Below, piece by piece: positions 49,445 through 60,240 of a stretch of 64,000 nucleotides of DNA (its first letter is position 1; every line of letters begins with the position of its first letter). The stretch lies in assembly GCA_009783565.1 (NCBI GenBank), contig WRDF01000003.1, positions 1-64,000 of the forward strand, given 5' to 3'. The notes beneath the pieces are model-generated. The model searched no databases and had not been told where the DNA came from. It worked only from the letters and a program-made list of their open reading frames with translations. The stretch is from Rikenellaceae bacterium (GTDB taxonomy: Bacteria > Bacteroidota > Bacteroidia > Bacteroidales > Rikenellaceae). The translations under genes were made by a program, and so were the position numbers.

Positions 49445-50630
49445 ACTCCGTCAATTTCCGTGCCTCGCTTACGGTAATCTGCGTGCTGCCGCGAAAAGCA
49501 ACGATAAATGCGTCGCGGAACGAGCGGCGGACCACTTCCAGCAACTCCTGCGCCTCGCCGTATGTGTGACGTTCGCCCACGTAATAGCGGTAGCGCCCGT
49601 CGTCGTTTCGTTCGATCGTCTGTCCGCGATAGTCCTTGAACTCGGTGCTGTTACTCGCGATTCGCCTCAGTGCGCTGAGTATTTGCACCCTGTAAATCAC
49701 ATCGGGCGCGCCGACTGTCGCTCGCGGCGGTGCAGGAGATACAGCAGGCGGAGGCCCGACGGTTACGGGCGGCGCTTGCGGAGTCGGAACAACCGCCACA
49801 GGGGTTTCATTCGCCTGTGACACTCTCGGTGGAAACCCCGCCGCAATGCGCTCATCGATGCGCTCTTTATATTCACGCACGGCCTCCATTATCGCCGTAG
49901 CCATCTGGCGCTGTCCGCGCTCCGATGTAAGCAACCGCCGGTCGTGGTCGTTGTTTATGAACCCCAACTCGACCAACACGCCGGGCATCGTGGTGTGCCA
50001 CAGCACCAACAACGGTTGGCGGCGAATCCCACGGTCGGGCATCGGCGTCGAGGTTTTAAACCGGTTCTGCACCATGTTGGCAAAGACGATGCTCTGCTCG
50101 ATGTTCACGTATTGCGTCAGTGAGTAGATGATGAACATCTCCGACGAGCCGGAGAGGTATTCGCGGTAGGTGGTCGTGTAGTCCTCCTCGAACGCGATAA
50201 CGTCGTTCTCCTTCATCGCCATGTCGAGGTTGCGCTCTTCATGCTCGCGTCCCATGATAAGGGTGAGCGCACCTGACGGCGCTGTTCCGCGCACGGCGTT
50301 CACGTGCACCGATATGAAAAGGTCGGCCTTGGCGTCGTTCGCGATCCTTCCGCGTTGGGCAAGCGGGACGAAAACGTCCGTCGTGCGCGTGTAGACCACG
50401 TTTATTTCGGGCATCTGCTCGCGGATCATACGCCCCAGCATCAGCGATACGGCCAGTGCGATGTCCTTTTCATAGACATTGCCGTGCATACTTCCCGGGT
50501 CTCTTCCGCCGTGTCCGGGGTCGATGACGATGGTGCGCAACCCGGCGTGCTGCTGCGCTGCCGCGCTGCCGCCGAGCAACAAAAAGACTGCCATGCACGT
50601 TAAAACGAAAAGATTTCGCGCGCGAAACAT
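49443..50630 (-). CDS. N-acetylmuramoyl-L-alanine amidase (Amidase_3) with C-terminal SPOR-like domain
   Basis: The 395-residue protein has a signal sequence (LFVLTCMAVFLLLGGSAAAQ), then an Amidase_3 domain with TIVIDPGHGGRDPGS (zinc His and catalytic region), VYEKDIALAVSLML, LFISVHVNAV and GVLVELGFINNDHD. A proline-rich linker (about 282-310) and a C-terminal domain starting YRVQILSALR follow; the latter resembles SPOR repeats that bind denuded glycans. It cleaves the bond between MurNAc and L-Ala in the periplasm, as needed at cell division. It lies upstream of mlaD and is divergent from lptD. Confidence 0.93.
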   Translation of the reverse strand: MFRARNLFVLTCMAVFLLLGGSAAAQQHAGLRTIVIDPGHGGRDPGSMHGNVYEKDIALAVSLMLGRMIREQMPEINVVYTRTTDVFVPLAQRGRIANDAKADLFISVHVNAVRGTAPSGALTLIMGREHEERNLDMAMKENDVIAFEEDYTTTYREYLSGSSEMFIIYSLTQYVNIEQSIVFANMVQNRFKTSTPMPDRGIRRQPLLVLWHTTMPGVLVELGFINNDHDRRLLTSERGQRQMATAIMEAVREYKERIDERIAAGFPPRVSQANETPVAVVPTPQAPPVTVGPPPAVSPAPPRATVGAPDVIYRVQILSALRRIASNSTEFKDYRGQTIERNDDGRYRYYVGERHTYGEAQELLEVVRRSFRDAFIVAFRGSTQITVSEARKLTE

Positions 50631-50652
50631 TGGTGAAAACGTTATTTTTAAC

Positions 50653-50660
50653 TACTTTTG
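50653..50660 (+). promoter_or_regulatory. -7 promoter box of the lptD gene
   Basis: TACTTTTG lies 22 nt before the ATG at 50683 and gives a transcript start just before it; this excludes the longer frame that begins inside the amidase gene. Confidence 0.65.
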
Positions 50661-50682
50661 GCGAGCCGAAAACAGTGCGAGA

Positions 50683-53600
50683 ATGCCCTCGTTCTGCGTT
50701 TTGCCGACAATATTGTCGGCAAAGTTACACATTTTTCTCCGAATTTTGAAGCAAAACGCGATAAAATACCTTTTCCTTTCGGCCCTCTCAGGTGTGTGGC
50801 TCTATTACGGGTGTGGCGTACAGCGGCCTGTGACGGATATTGCGGAGCGAGAAGGCGCGACATTGATCGAGCAGATAGCCGAGCGTATAGAAAGGCGCGA
50901 GGAAGTCGCGGTGGACATAGACAGAGAGGAGGTCATCACCGTAATCGAGGAAGAAAAAACCGAAGAGACCGTCGCAGAAATAGCAGAACAAGCGAAAATC
51001 GAGGAAGAGACCGTAGAGATTGAACAAGAGCAGGAAGTTACACGAAGAGCGGGCGTACCGGCTATTATGCCCGATGCGATGCGGATACTGCTGCCCCTGC
51101 TTGATTCGCTGGAAGCGAGAGGCATTGCGCCTGCGCGGGCGTTGGAACTTCTGTCGGCGGTGGGCGAAGGCGGGCAGCTTACCGGTGGCGCGATCCTTAC
51201 ACGGGACGAAGCGATGTTGCTCATGCAGGGCAGCGAGCTGCTCACCGGCGAGATGATCGAAATGCTTGCCGATCCCGAACAATTACAGATGATCATGCGG
51301 ATGCTCGAAATGCGCGGCGCTTTCGGCGAAACAGGCGGCGAAGACTTCTCTGCCCTATCCGACAGTATCTATGCGGCGATGATGGACAGCATCTACGCGG
51401 CCCGGCCGATAGTCCGCCCGCCGCCGCGTCCGTTCCTCGACCACCCCATTTTTGCCACGGCGCGTGACTCGATGGTCTTCGATCTCGGGAACGATATGAT
51501 CTATCTTTTCCGTGAGGCCACGATCGATTTTCAGGATATGAATCTGCGGGCGGATTCTATTTCTGTAAACACCATAACCAAGCGTATCGGTGGCGGTGGG
51601 CTTGCGGAAGACAGTTTGCGTTCGCGTCCCGAATTCACCCAAGGCGGCCAGACGATGGATATGAGTATCGTATGGGGAAGTCTGGATTCGCGCGAATTTA
51701 TCGTCGAAAACTTCGCAATGCAAGAGGGTGAAGGGTTTATGCTGGCCGATCGGGTAAAGATACATGCCAATCAGACGAGCGACATGCAAGGCGGACGCTA
51801 CACCACATGTCCGCATACCGACGCTCCGCACTTTTATATACAGATGTATCGCGGGCGCATTATTCCGAACGAAAAAGTGATCTTCGGTCTGGCGCACTTC
51901 TATCTTGAAGACGTGCCGATCTATTTTCCGTTCGTACCGTTCGGGTTTTTCCCGCTGATGACGGGGCCGCAGTCGGGATTCATCGTGCCGTCGTTCGGCG
52001 AAGAATACGAGAAAGGATTTTTCATCCGCGACGGGGGCTATTATCTGCGGTTGGGCGACTATGCCGACGCGCGGCTCACGGGAAGCCTGTATTCGCTCGG
52101 GTCGTGGGATGCAAACCTGGCATCGAGCTATATTAAACGTTATAAATACCGCGGGAATCTCAATTTCCGATACAGCCAGAATATCATCGGCGAGCGCGGC
52201 TCGACGGACTATATCAACTCGTCGTCGTATGCCATAACGTGGAGTCATTCGCAAGACCCGAAAGCACGGCCGAATACGAATTTTTCGGCGAGCGTGAATT
52301 TTTCGACCAGCGGCAATAAGCGTTTCGGCTCGACGACGGTGGAGGAGTTCATTCAGACGCAGGCCTCGTCGTCAATATCTTATTCGCGCACGCTGCCGGC
52401 TGCGGAACGGTTTCCGGGCGGGAATTTTACGGTAGCTTTCCGTCACTCGCAAAACATGCGCGACTCGACGGTATCGTTCTCTTTCCCGCAATCGACGTGG
52501 AGCATAAACCGGTTCAAACCCCTCGAACGGCGCAATCGAATCGGCAGAGAGAAGTGGTACGAAAAACTTACGATGTCGTATTCGGGGTCGATGCAGGGCA
52601 GCGTTGACAATGTTAAGGAATACGAGATTTTCACGCAAAGCACGCTCGACAAGATGCGCACGGGTATAGAGCACCGCATACCCGTAAATCTGACGATGAG
52701 CGTACTGAACTATATAAATCTAACGGGGAGTGCGAATTACTCCGAACGATGGCTGTTCCGGCGTCAGAACCTGCATTGGGATCAGGAGACCAAGTCGGTC
52801 GTTGCCGATACGACGACGGGGTTCTACCGCGTTTACGACTACAACGCCAGCGCATCGCTGACGACGAAAATATTCGGAATGTACGAGTTCCGTAACCCGA
52901 ATTTCTTTATCCAACGGATGCGGCATGTAGTTACGCCGTCGGTGAGCTTATCGATAAAACCCGACTTCGGCAATCCGCGCTTCGGGTTCTGGCACACCTA
53001 CCAAAGCCGCGAAGACGGCACGACCGTGACCTACTCGCCCTACACGGGGCTGAACTCGTTCGGGCCACCCGGACGCGGCGAGTCGGCGACAATGTCGCTT
53101 TCACTGCAACAAAATCTCGAAGCCAAAGTACGCACGAACAAAGATACGACGGGAATTCGCAAGATCGCCATTATAGAAAACCTGATGCTCAGTTCGTCTA
53201 TCAACCTGCTGCGCGACTCGATGAAAATGGACCCGATACGCTTTACGCTGGTCGTCCCGATCGTCAAAAACCTTAAATTGAATCTCAACGGCACGCTGAA
53301 CCAGTATCAGTTAGACCCCGAAACCAAGAGACCGATAAATCGTCTGACATTCGCTGACGGACGGCTGCCGCGCCTCACGAGCGCCAACACGGGTTTCAGC
53401 TGGAACTGGGCGCCTACGTTCGGATCGACGAGCACCATCGAGCAGTTTGAACGCGAGGGAGGCGGCGGGATGAATTTTGGCGCAGGAGCGGGCAGGGGCA
53501 GAATGATGCCGCCTCCACCGCCCGTGCAATACGGCATGGACAGCGAATACGACGCCGAGGAAATGCGACGGCTATTGGCGGCGGCATACTACGATTTCAG

Positions 53601-53958
53601 CATACCGTTCAATTTCGGGGTGAGCTACACCATGTCTTACGCCAACGACCGCGGCCAGCGCGATCTGCGCCACTCGGCGAACTTCAATGCCTCGCTGACG
53701 CTCACGCCCTACAAGGCAGAGGGACAGAGCCGCTGGGCGATAAGCGTCTCGACATTCGGCTGGAACTTCAACGAACGGCGGCTCACGCCGGGCAATCTGT
53801 CGGTGGTGCGCGACCTCCACTGCTTCACAATGAGCCTGAACTGGATACCCATAGGCCCGCGTTCGTGGAGTTTCAATATCCGCATAAAGTCCGACATTCT
53901 GCGCGACATCAAATACGACAGAAACCGTTCGTACTTCGACTCGCTGAGAGATTTTTAG
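50683..53958 (+). CDS. lptD: putative LPS assembly protein LptD
   Basis: The 1091-residue protein starts MPSFCVLPTILSAKLHIFLR and is a very long LptD-type beta-barrel. The OstA-like N-terminal jelly-roll spans about 180-420 (MLADRVKIHANQTSDMQGGR, with TCPHTDAPHFYIQ and VPFGFFPLMTGPQSGFIVPS), and a long C-terminal barrel follows. It inserts LPS at the outer membrane with LptE. Ahead of the LptD part, residues about 50-122 are unusually rich in Glu, Ile and Arg and are probably coiled-coil. The start is supported by a promoter box 22 nt upstream. It is divergent from the amidase. Confidence 0.9.
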   Translation: MPSFCVLPTILSAKLHIFLRILKQNAIKYLFLSALSGVWLYYGCGVQRPVTDIAEREGATLIEQIAERIERREEVAVDIDREEVITVIEEEKTEETVAEIAEQAKIEEETVEIEQEQEVTRRAGVPAIMPDAMRILLPLLDSLEARGIAPARALELLSAVGEGGQLTGGAILTRDEAMLLMQGSELLTGEMIEMLADPEQLQMIMRMLEMRGAFGETGGEDFSALSDSIYAAMMDSIYAARPIVRPPPRPFLDHPIFATARDSMVFDLGNDMIYLFREATIDFQDMNLRADSISVNTITKRIGGGGLAEDSLRSRPEFTQGGQTMDMSIVWGSLDSREFIVENFAMQEGEGFMLADRVKIHANQTSDMQGGRYTTCPHTDAPHFYIQMYRGRIIPNEKVIFGLAHFYLEDVPIYFPFVPFGFFPLMTGPQSGFIVPSFGEEYEKGFFIRDGGYYLRLGDYADARLTGSLYSLGSWDANLASSYIKRYKYRGNLNFRYSQNIIGERGSTDYINSSSYAITWSHSQDPKARPNTNFSASVNFSTSGNKRFGSTTVEEFIQTQASSSISYSRTLPAAERFPGGNFTVAFRHSQNMRDSTVSFSFPQSTWSINRFKPLERRNRIGREKWYEKLTMSYSGSMQGSVDNVKEYEIFTQSTLDKMRTGIEHRIPVNLTMSVLNYINLTGSANYSERWLFRRQNLHWDQETKSVVADTTTGFYRVYDYNASASLTTKIFGMYEFRNPNFFIQRMRHVVTPSVSLSIKPDFGNPRFGFWHTYQSREDGTTVTYSPYTGLNSFGPPGRGESATMSLSLQQNLEAKVRTNKDTTGIRKIAIIENLMLSSSINLLRDSMKMDPIRFTLVVPIVKNLKLNLNGTLNQYQLDPETKRPINRLTFADGRLPRLTSANTGFSWNWAPTFGSTSTIEQFEREGGGGMNFGAGAGRGRMMPPPPPVQYGMDSEYDAEEMRRLLAAAYYDFSIPFNFGVSYTMSYANDRGQRDLRHSANFNASLTLTPYKAEGQSRWAISVSTFGWNFNERRLTPGNLSVVRDLHCFTMSLNWIPIGPRSWSFNIRIKSDILRDIKYDRNRSYFDSLRDF

Positions 53959-54026
53959 TGGTGGCGTTGCCGCAGCTTTCGCTGATGCGCAATCCACTTA
54001 TCGGCTCACAAATCACTAAAACAGCA

Positions 54027-54671
54027 TTATTTCACTCTTATAACACTCAACCCATCGCGCATGGGCAACAAAAGACTTTCGACCCGGTCGTCGGCGCGGA
54101 CCATCGCATTGAACTCCAAGATTTTTTGCGTATGAATATCGCCGTGCGCAACGGGCTGCACAACTTTACCGCTCCATAACGTATTATCGGCCAGGATTAT
54201 AGACCCCTGCCGCACAAGACCGACATCCATCGCCATGCGATAATAATCGGGATATTCGCGTTTGTCGCCGTCGATAAATATAAGGTCGAACGCCTCGCCC
54301 GGCGCAAGGAGCGCAGGTACGATATCTAACGCCGAGCCGATGTGCGGGCGGATTTTATCGCGATGCGGACTGCGCGTGAAGAACGATGCAGCAAGGCTTT
54401 CCAACTCGTCGTCCACTTCGATTGTGTCTATCGTTGCGCCATCGCCGAGGCCGGCGGCTATGCAGAGCGTCGCATAGCCCGTAAATGTCCCTATTTCGAG
54501 CGCGCGGCGCGGCCGCAGCATTTGTGTGAGCATTTTCAGCAACATTCCTTGCATATGCCCCGAAAGCATTCGCGGATGCATCGCACGCAGATGTGTCTCG
54601 CGATCGAGTTCGCGCAACAACTCATCCTCCGCCTCCGACATCGCAAGTGCGTATTTTTCAATGGATTCCAT
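54027..54671 (-). CDS. O-methyltransferase family 3 protein
   Basis: The 214-residue SAM-dependent methyltransferase has ALEIGTFTGYATLCIAAGLG (the SAM-binding motif I), IDTIEVDDELESLA, LIFIDGDKREYPDYYRMAMD (metal-binding Asp region), and ILADNTLWSGKVV. It matches the CCoAOMT/YrrM-like group, which methylates hydroxyls in a metal-dependent way; the bacterial substrate is unknown. It ends 20 nt upstream of the convergent lptD stop region, and starts 21 nt from the M16 peptidase stop. Confidence 0.92.
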   Translation of the reverse strand: MESIEKYALAMSEAEDELLRELDRETHLRAMHPRMLSGHMQGMLLKMLTQMLRPRRALEIGTFTGYATLCIAAGLGDGATIDTIEVDDELESLAASFFTRSPHRDKIRPHIGSALDIVPALLAPGEAFDLIFIDGDKREYPDYYRMAMDVGLVRQGSIILADNTLWSGKVVQPVAHGDIHTQKILEFNAMVRADDRVESLLLPMRDGLSVIRVK

Positions 54672-54692
54672 CGCGTTGCCTAAATATTTACT

Positions 54693-55922
54693 TTACCCGC
54701 CGCCATTCCCGTAGGTCAGCACTGATGTCTGCCCGAAAATTTCGTTGGCAACTTCAAGAATATCCGCCGCCGTTACGGCCTCGATCTTTCGATAAATAGC
54801 CTCCGGCGCATCTATCTCATTGTAGATCAGCAAACTTTTGCCCGCGCTCAACACGTTGCCCTCCCTGCTTTCCATCGATATGGCGAGCTGTCCGACAAGT
54901 TGTTTTTTCGCCGCTGCAAGTTGGCGCGTCGTAAGCGCCGTCGCGCGCATATCGTGCAGCACACCGTCGATCAGTTCACGGCATCGCCCCACCCTGTCTC
55001 GCTCAGTACCGAAGTATATCGTTGCTATTCCTGTGTCACTGAACGCCGTGAATGCCGCCTCGGCACTGTACGTAAGGCCGTTTTTTTCGCGTAACAGCGT
55101 GTTCAGGCGCGAGTTTGCCGCCGGACCGCCAAGTATATTCACGAGTAACGCAAGCGCCACTCGGCGGGGATCGGTGTTGCTGTAAGCGCAGCTGCCGATG
55201 ATGCAGTGCGCCTGATGAGTGCCGCGCGCAAGCGTTTTGTCGAATGCGGCGACTGGCGGCGGCGTTTCACGTGCGAATGACCGTTCCATTCGTCGCGCAC
55301 CGCCGAAATACCGTTCTACCGTGCGTACAAATGTTTTCTCCGACACATCAGCCGCAACCGTAAACACCATCTGATCAGTATTGTACGTTCGTTCGACGAA
55401 AGTTTTAATTGAAGCGCCGTCGAACTTGCGCACCGAGCTGCGCATGCCCAAAATATTATGCCCCAGAGGCGACCCGGCGAAAAGCAAGTCCTCGAATTCG
55501 TCATAAATCCGGTCCGTCGGCGAATCTTTATACGAGTTTATTTCGTCCAAAACCACATCACGTTCGCGTGCAATTTCACGCTCAGGGAAAGTGGAATTGA
55601 AAAAAATATCGGCGATCAGCTCTGTTGCATGCGGAAAATTGTCCCTCAGCGTTGTGGCATGAACTACGGTTTCCTCCTTGGTAGTGAACGCATTAAGTTC
55701 GCCTCCGAGCTTTTCGAGACGGCTGTTTATATGGTGCGGGCGGCGGCGTGCCGTGCCTTTGAAGAGCATGTGCTCGGTGAAATGCGCCAACCCCGCCTCG
55801 CGCGGCAGTTCGTCACGGCTACCCGTATTCAGCGTCAGCGCACACCACGCGACAGGCGATTTCACGCGCCGAAAAACCGCACGAATACCATTCGAGAGCG
55901 TATGTATATAATATTCCGTCAT
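54693..55922 (-). CDS. M16-family zinc metallopeptidase (mitochondrial processing peptidase-like)
   Basis: The 409-residue protein has LSNGIRAVFRRVKSPVAWC, GLAHFTEHMLFKGTARR with the inverted HxxEH zinc motif at about 47-51 and a downstream Glu in the KEETVVHATT region, and the C-terminal M16 domain (ALLVNILGGPAANSRLNTLL). M16B enzymes of this size work as dimers on short peptides or exported proteins. It follows uvrA by 6 nt on the same strand and is probably in its operon. Confidence 0.92.
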   Translation of the reverse strand: MTEYYIHTLSNGIRAVFRRVKSPVAWCALTLNTGSRDELPREAGLAHFTEHMLFKGTARRRPHHINSRLEKLGGELNAFTTKEETVVHATTLRDNFPHATELIADIFFNSTFPEREIARERDVVLDEINSYKDSPTDRIYDEFEDLLFAGSPLGHNILGMRSSVRKFDGASIKTFVERTYNTDQMVFTVAADVSEKTFVRTVERYFGGARRMERSFARETPPPVAAFDKTLARGTHQAHCIIGSCAYSNTDPRRVALALLVNILGGPAANSRLNTLLREKNGLTYSAEAAFTAFSDTGIATIYFGTERDRVGRCRELIDGVLHDMRATALTTRQLAAAKKQLVGQLAISMESREGNVLSAGKSLLIYNEIDAPEAIYRKIEAVTAADILEVANEIFGQTSVLTYGNGGG

Positions 55923-55928
55923 ATATTC

Positions 55929-58739
55929 TCAGCGGCTTTTTCGCGTTAAAAATTGCCCTGTAACGCTCTCTCTGCATTCCATCAGTCCGGCCGGCGTGCC
56001 CTCGAATACGAGCCGCCCGCCACCCTCGCCACCCTCCGGACCGAGGTCTATGACCCAATCGGTACACTTAATGACGTCCATGTTATGCTCGACAACGACG
56101 ATAGTATGACCTTTTTCGATAAGTGCGTCGAACGCTGCCAGCAGTTTTTTTATGTCGTGGAAATGCAGCCCCGTCGTCGGTTCGTCGAAGATGAACATCA
56201 TACGCCCCGAGGTGTTCTCTTTGAGCAGAAACGCCGCGAGTTTTACACGCTGACTCTCGCCTCCCGAAAGCGTCGATGACGACTGCCCGAGTTTCACGTA
56301 GCCTAACCCCACGCTTTGTAACGCGCTGAGCTTCTCGACGATACGCTTGCTGAGGGCATTTTTTTCGTCGGCGAAAAACGCTATTGCGTCGTCCACCGTG
56401 AGTTCCAGCACGTCGTATATCGTCCGCCCCTTGTAGCGTACTTCAAGAATTTCATCACGGAATCGCCGCCCGCCGCACGCCTCGCACCTCAACTCTACGT
56501 CGGCCATAAATTGCATGCTTACCTTTATTACGCCCTCGCCCTGACATTCCTCGCAACGTCCGCCCGCGATGTTGAATGAAAAGTGCGACGGAGTAAATCC
56601 ATTAGCGCGTGCAAATGGCTGATCTGCAAATAATTTGCGTATCTCGTCGTAAGCTTTGATGTAGGTGGCCGGGTTTGACCGCGACGACTTCCCGATGGGG
56701 TTTTGGTCGATCATTTCGACCGATTTCAGCATTTTCCAATCGCCTGCGAGACCTTCGAAACTGCCCGGTTTCGTGCCGGTCTCATACAGTTCGCGCCGCA
56801 GCGCAGGGTAAAGTATTCCTTTAACCAACGACGATTTCCCGCTGCCGCTAACGCCTGTCACACAGGTCATTACGCCCAGCGGCACGGTCACGTCCAAGCC
56901 ACGCAGATTGTTCTCGCGCGCACCCTTCACAGCGATGCGATTACTCCAACCGCGCGTCGCCGCAGGGGTTTCGATTCGCCGCCGTCCAGTGAGATAGTCC
57001 GCCGTAAGGCTATTTCCGGCAGACATAAGTCCCTGCAAATCACCGTTATACACGATCTCGCCGCCGTTGTATCCCGCCTCCGGTCCGATGTCGATAATAC
57101 GGTCGGCCGCGCGGATTATCTCCTCCTCGTGCTCGACAACTATAACCGTGTTGCCCAGATCGCGCAACTGCCGCAGCACTTTTATAAGCCTGTGCGTGTC
57201 ACTCGGGTGAAGCCCGATACTCGGTTCATCGAGGATGTAGAGCGAGCCGGTGAGGTTGCTGCCGAGCGATGCGGAGAGGTTAATGCGCTGACTCTCACCG
57301 CCTGAGAGTGTCGCCGACAGGCGGTTGAGCGTGAGATAGCCCAGTCCAACGTCGAGCAGATATTGCAGGCGGTTGTTGATCTCGGCGAGTATCCGCGCGC
57401 CGAGTTTCGCATCATGCTCATCAAGCTGCAACCCCGCGAAAAACTCGCGCAACTCACTCGCGGGCATCACCACCATATCGGCGATCGTAAGCCCGCCTAT
57501 GCGCACCCACAACGCCTCTTTTCGCAGTCTCCGCCCACCGCAATCCGGACACACTGTCTTGCCCGTGTAGCGCGACAGCATAACGCGATATTGTATTTTA
57601 TACCGCTCGCTTTCAAGAAATTGAAAGAATCTATCCAATCCTTCGAAATAATCGTTCCCTGTCCACAAAAGCTGCCGCTCGTCGCGCGTCAGTTCATAGT
57701 ATGGCTTATGGACGGGAAAACCGAAGCGGTGCGCGCTGCGGACAAGCTCCTCTTTCCACGCACTCATCGTCTCGCCGCGCCAGCAGGCGATCGCGTCATC
57801 ATAGATGCTCCGCGTCTTGTCGGGCACGACCAACTCTTCGTCGATGCCCACCACCTTGCCGTAACCTTCGCATCGAGGGCACGCCCCCAGCGGGTTATTG
57901 AAGCTGAAAAGATGCTCCGTAGGCTGTTCGAATACGATTCCGTCGGCCTCGAAACGCGACGAAAACTCCTCTGCACGGTCTCCGTTTTCGTCGTGCACTA
58001 CCACACGACAAACCCCGCCGCCGAATGCAAATGCACGCTCCGCCGAGTCTGCCGCGCGACTTGCCTGCTCCTCGCCACTATGCACCACGCGCAAGCGATC
58101 GACCACAATATTTATCCCCGGCGACGACTGAACTTCTGCTTTAAGTGTCGGCAGATAATCTTCTATCAACCAGGTTTTTCCGTCCGCATAAACCCGCTGA
58201 AAGCCCTCTTTCACAAGCAACGCAAGCCGCTCGATAAGGCTCTGCCCTTCGTCGAGCTGCAAAGGCGCGGTGATCATAACTCGCGCGCCTTCGGGTTGCG
58301 CCATGACAAACCTTACGACATCGGCGACATAGTGCACCCGCACCTCGCGCCCCGACACAGGCGAAAACGTCCGCCCGATGCGCGCGAAAAGCAGTTTCAT
58401 GTAGTCGTAAATCTCTGTCGTAGTGCCTACTGTCGAGCGCGGATTGCGCGTATTCACCTTCTGCTCGATGGCGATCGCAGGCGCGATTCCCGTTATAAGA
58501 TCGACATCGGGCTTGTCGATACGCCCCAAAAACTGGCGCGCATAAGCAGAAAGGCTTTCGACGTAACGCCTTTGCCCCTCGGCAAAGATCGTGTCGAAAG
58601 CCAAAGTAGACTTCCCCGATCCGGAAAGTCCCGTGATCACTACCAATTCGCCATGCGGAATCTCAACATCTATGTTTTTGAGATTGTGAACTCTGGCGCC
58701 TTTTATATAAATCGATTGTTTAACTGTTTTTCCACTCAT
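55929..58739 (-). CDS. uvrA: excinuclease ABC subunit UvrA
   Basis: The 936-residue protein has two ABC modules with Walker [10 protein letters not shown] near 36-44 and GVSGSGKSS near 631-639, two ABC signatures (LSGGESQRI and [12 protein letters not shown]), and zinc-finger cysteines ([10 protein letters not shown] and [17 protein letters not shown]). It recognises DNA damage in nucleotide excision repair with UvrB. The ATG at 58739 is preferred to a TTG two codons upstream. It is the first gene of a unit with the M16 peptidase gene. Confidence 0.97.
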   Translation of the reverse strand: MSGKTVKQSIYIKGARVHNLKNIDVEIPHGELVVITGLSGSGKSTLAFDTIFAEGQRRYVESLSAYARQFLGRIDKPDVDLITGIAPAIAIEQKVNTRNPRSTVGTTTEIYDYMKLLFARIGRTFSPVSGREVRVHYVADVVRFVMAQPEGARVMITAPLQLDEGQSLIERLALLVKEGFQRVYADGKTWLIEDYLPTLKAEVQSSPGINIVVDRLRVVHSGEEQASRAADSAERAFAFGGGVCRVVVHDENGDRAEEFSSRFEADGIVFEQPTEHLFSFNNPLGACPRCEGYGKVVGIDEELVVPDKTRSIYDDAIACWRGETMSAWKEELVRSAHRFGFPVHKPYYELTRDERQLLWTGNDYFEGLDRFFQFLESERYKIQYRVMLSRYTGKTVCPDCGGRRLRKEALWVRIGGLTIADMVVMPASELREFFAGLQLDEHDAKLGARILAEINNRLQYLLDVGLGYLTLNRLSATLSGGESQRINLSASLGSNLTGSLYILDEPSIGLHPSDTHRLIKVLRQLRDLGNTVIVVEHEEEIIRAADRIIDIGPEAGYNGGEIVYNGDLQGLMSAGNSLTADYLTGRRRIETPAATRGWSNRIAVKGARENNLRGLDVTVPLGVMTCVTGVSGSGKSSLVKGILYPALRRELYETGTKPGSFEGLAGDWKMLKSVEMIDQNPIGKSSRSNPATYIKAYDEIRKLFADQPFARANGFTPSHFSFNIAGGRCEECQGEGVIKVSMQFMADVELRCEACGGRRFRDEILEVRYKGRTIYDVLELTVDDAIAFFADEKNALSKRIVEKLSALQSVGLGYVKLGQSSSTLSGGESQRVKLAAFLLKENTSGRMMFIFDEPTTGLHFHDIKKLLAAFDALIEKGHTIVVVEHNMDVIKCTDWVIDLGPEGGEGGGRLVFEGTPAGLMECRESVTGQFLTRKSR

Positions 58740-58779
58740 TATCAATTCTCGCTCCCAAACCCGAAAACGGCGTGCGAGG

Positions 58780-59262
58780 TCATTTTATTATCTGCAACTG
58801 GTCAAGATACGTAACCTTTTCGCAATAGCAGCATTTAAGCGACGGCTCGCCGCGACCATCGACTCCGCGCACCACTTTGAACGCCGTCCCCATCTGCTCG
58901 TGATTGGTTATACATTTCGGGTTGGCGCACTTCGCGAATCCGCGTATTTCATCCGGAACTTCGACCTGTAATTTCTTCGTAACTGCGTAATCCTCAATGA
59001 TATTCACAACCGCATTGGGGGCTACGAGCGCAATGCGGTTGATCTCCTCGGGCGCGCAATAACGGTCGTTTATCTTGATTATCGCCTTAGTGCCCATGCG
59101 CTTGCTTTCCATGTTCGTACCGAACGTAATGCGGTGCGTCTCCTTATCGAGGCGCAGTATATCGATGATCTTGAAAAGGCTCGCGGCAGGTATGTGGTCG
59201 ATCACCGTGCCATTTTCTATTGCGGTGACTTCCAATTTCTTATCGTGTTTCATCTCAACCAT
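58780..59262 (-). CDS. pyrI: aspartate carbamoyltransferase regulatory subunit
   Basis: The 160-residue protein opens MVEMKHDKKLEVTAIENGTV and carries the allosteric nucleotide-binding domain (IDHIPAASLFKIIDILRL) and the C-terminal zinc domain with four cysteines (CANPKC and CCYC). It binds CTP/ATP and regulates PyrB in a dodecameric complex. It starts directly after the pyrB stop codon (TAA then ATG), so the two are translationally coupled. MKHDKK, three codons in, is an alternative start. Confidence 0.96.
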   Translation of the reverse strand: MVEMKHDKKLEVTAIENGTVIDHIPAASLFKIIDILRLDKETHRITFGTNMESKRMGTKAIIKINDRYCAPEEINRIALVAPNAVVNIIEDYAVTKKLQVEVPDEIRGFAKCANPKCITNHEQMGTAFKVVRGVDGRGEPSLKCCYCEKVTYLDQLQIIK

Positions 59263-60171
59263 TTATTTAAGCCCCAATAAATAACTCATTATCGCCATCC
59301 GGACGTATACACCGTTCTCCGTCTGCTCGAAATAATATGCCTTCGGATTACTGTCCACATCGACGGCGATTTCGTTCACACGCGGCAGCGGATGCAGTAT
59401 GCGCAGGTTCGGACGCGTACCTGCGAGCATCTCGTTGCGCAGCACGTAAACATTTTTCACGCGCTCGTATTCCATCGTGTCACTGAATCTTTCGCGCTGC
59501 ACACGGGTCATATAGACGATATCCACATTGCCGATTTCCTGTCCGATTTCGGTCGTCTCGACGAACGTCAGCCCTCGCTCGTGCAAAAAATCTTTGTACT
59601 CCTGCGGCAACTCCAACTCGCGCGGCGCAACGAGAGTAAATCGCGCTCCGAACTCTGCAAGTGCCTGAATCAGAGAGTGTACCGTGCGCCCGTATTTCAA
59701 GTCACCGACCAACATAATGCTGATCCCGTCCAGGCGATTCTGTGTTTTCAGGATAGAATACAGGTCGAGAAGCGTCTGCGTAGGGTGCTGATTTGCGCCA
59801 TCGCCGGCATTCACGATCGGCACGCGCGAGATTTCGCTCGCATAGCGCGGCGCACCCTCCAAGTTCGTGCGCATCACTATAATGTCGCTGTAATTTGCGA
59901 CGGTCATAATCGTGTCATGAAACGATTCGCCTTTCGTGACGCTCGTATTGCCCGGCTCGGAAAAACCTATCACGCTTGCACCCAGCCGATTAGCCGCACT
60001 TTCGAAGCTCAACCGTGTGCGCGTCGAAGGCTCGAAAAACAGCGATGCGACGATCTTTCCCTGTAATGTCTGCTGGCTGGAATCACGCTCAAACTCTGCC
60101 GCAAGTTCCATAATGCGAAGTATCTCTTCGCGTGAAAAATCGGTGATAGAAATTAGACTTTTATCTGTCAT
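59263..60171 (-). CDS. pyrB: aspartate carbamoyltransferase catalytic subunit
   Basis: The 302-residue protein has [20 protein letters not shown] (the carbamoyl-phosphate loop, STRTR) and [18 protein letters not shown], followed by [20 protein letters not shown] and [20 protein letters not shown]. It joins carbamoyl phosphate with aspartate in pyrimidine synthesis. The pyrI gene follows without a gap. No visible attenuator precedes it. Confidence 0.97.
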   Translation of the reverse strand: MTDKSLISITDFSREEILRIMELAAEFERDSSQQTLQGKIVASLFFEPSTRTRLSFESAANRLGASVIGFSEPGNTSVTKGESFHDTIMTVANYSDIIVMRTNLEGAPRYASEISRVPIVNAGDGANQHPTQTLLDLYSILKTQNRLDGISIMLVGDLKYGRTVHSLIQALAEFGARFTLVAPRELELPQEYKDFLHERGLTFVETTEIGQEIGNVDIVYMTRVQRERFSDTMEYERVKNVYVLRNEMLAGTRPNLRILHPLPRVNEIAVDVDSNPKAYYFEQTENGVYVRMAIMSYLLGLK

Positions 60172-60240
60172 CGTATCAATGTTTTAATCGATATTGCATC
60201 GAGCATTACTTTACATTCGTGCGCTGCACTGCCGAGCGAT

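Noticed and set aside
50479-50682. Upstream extension of the LptD frame into the amidase gene
   Set aside because: A promoter box at 50653-50660 and the ATG at 50683 give a better start; the extension overlaps an established gene on the other strand.
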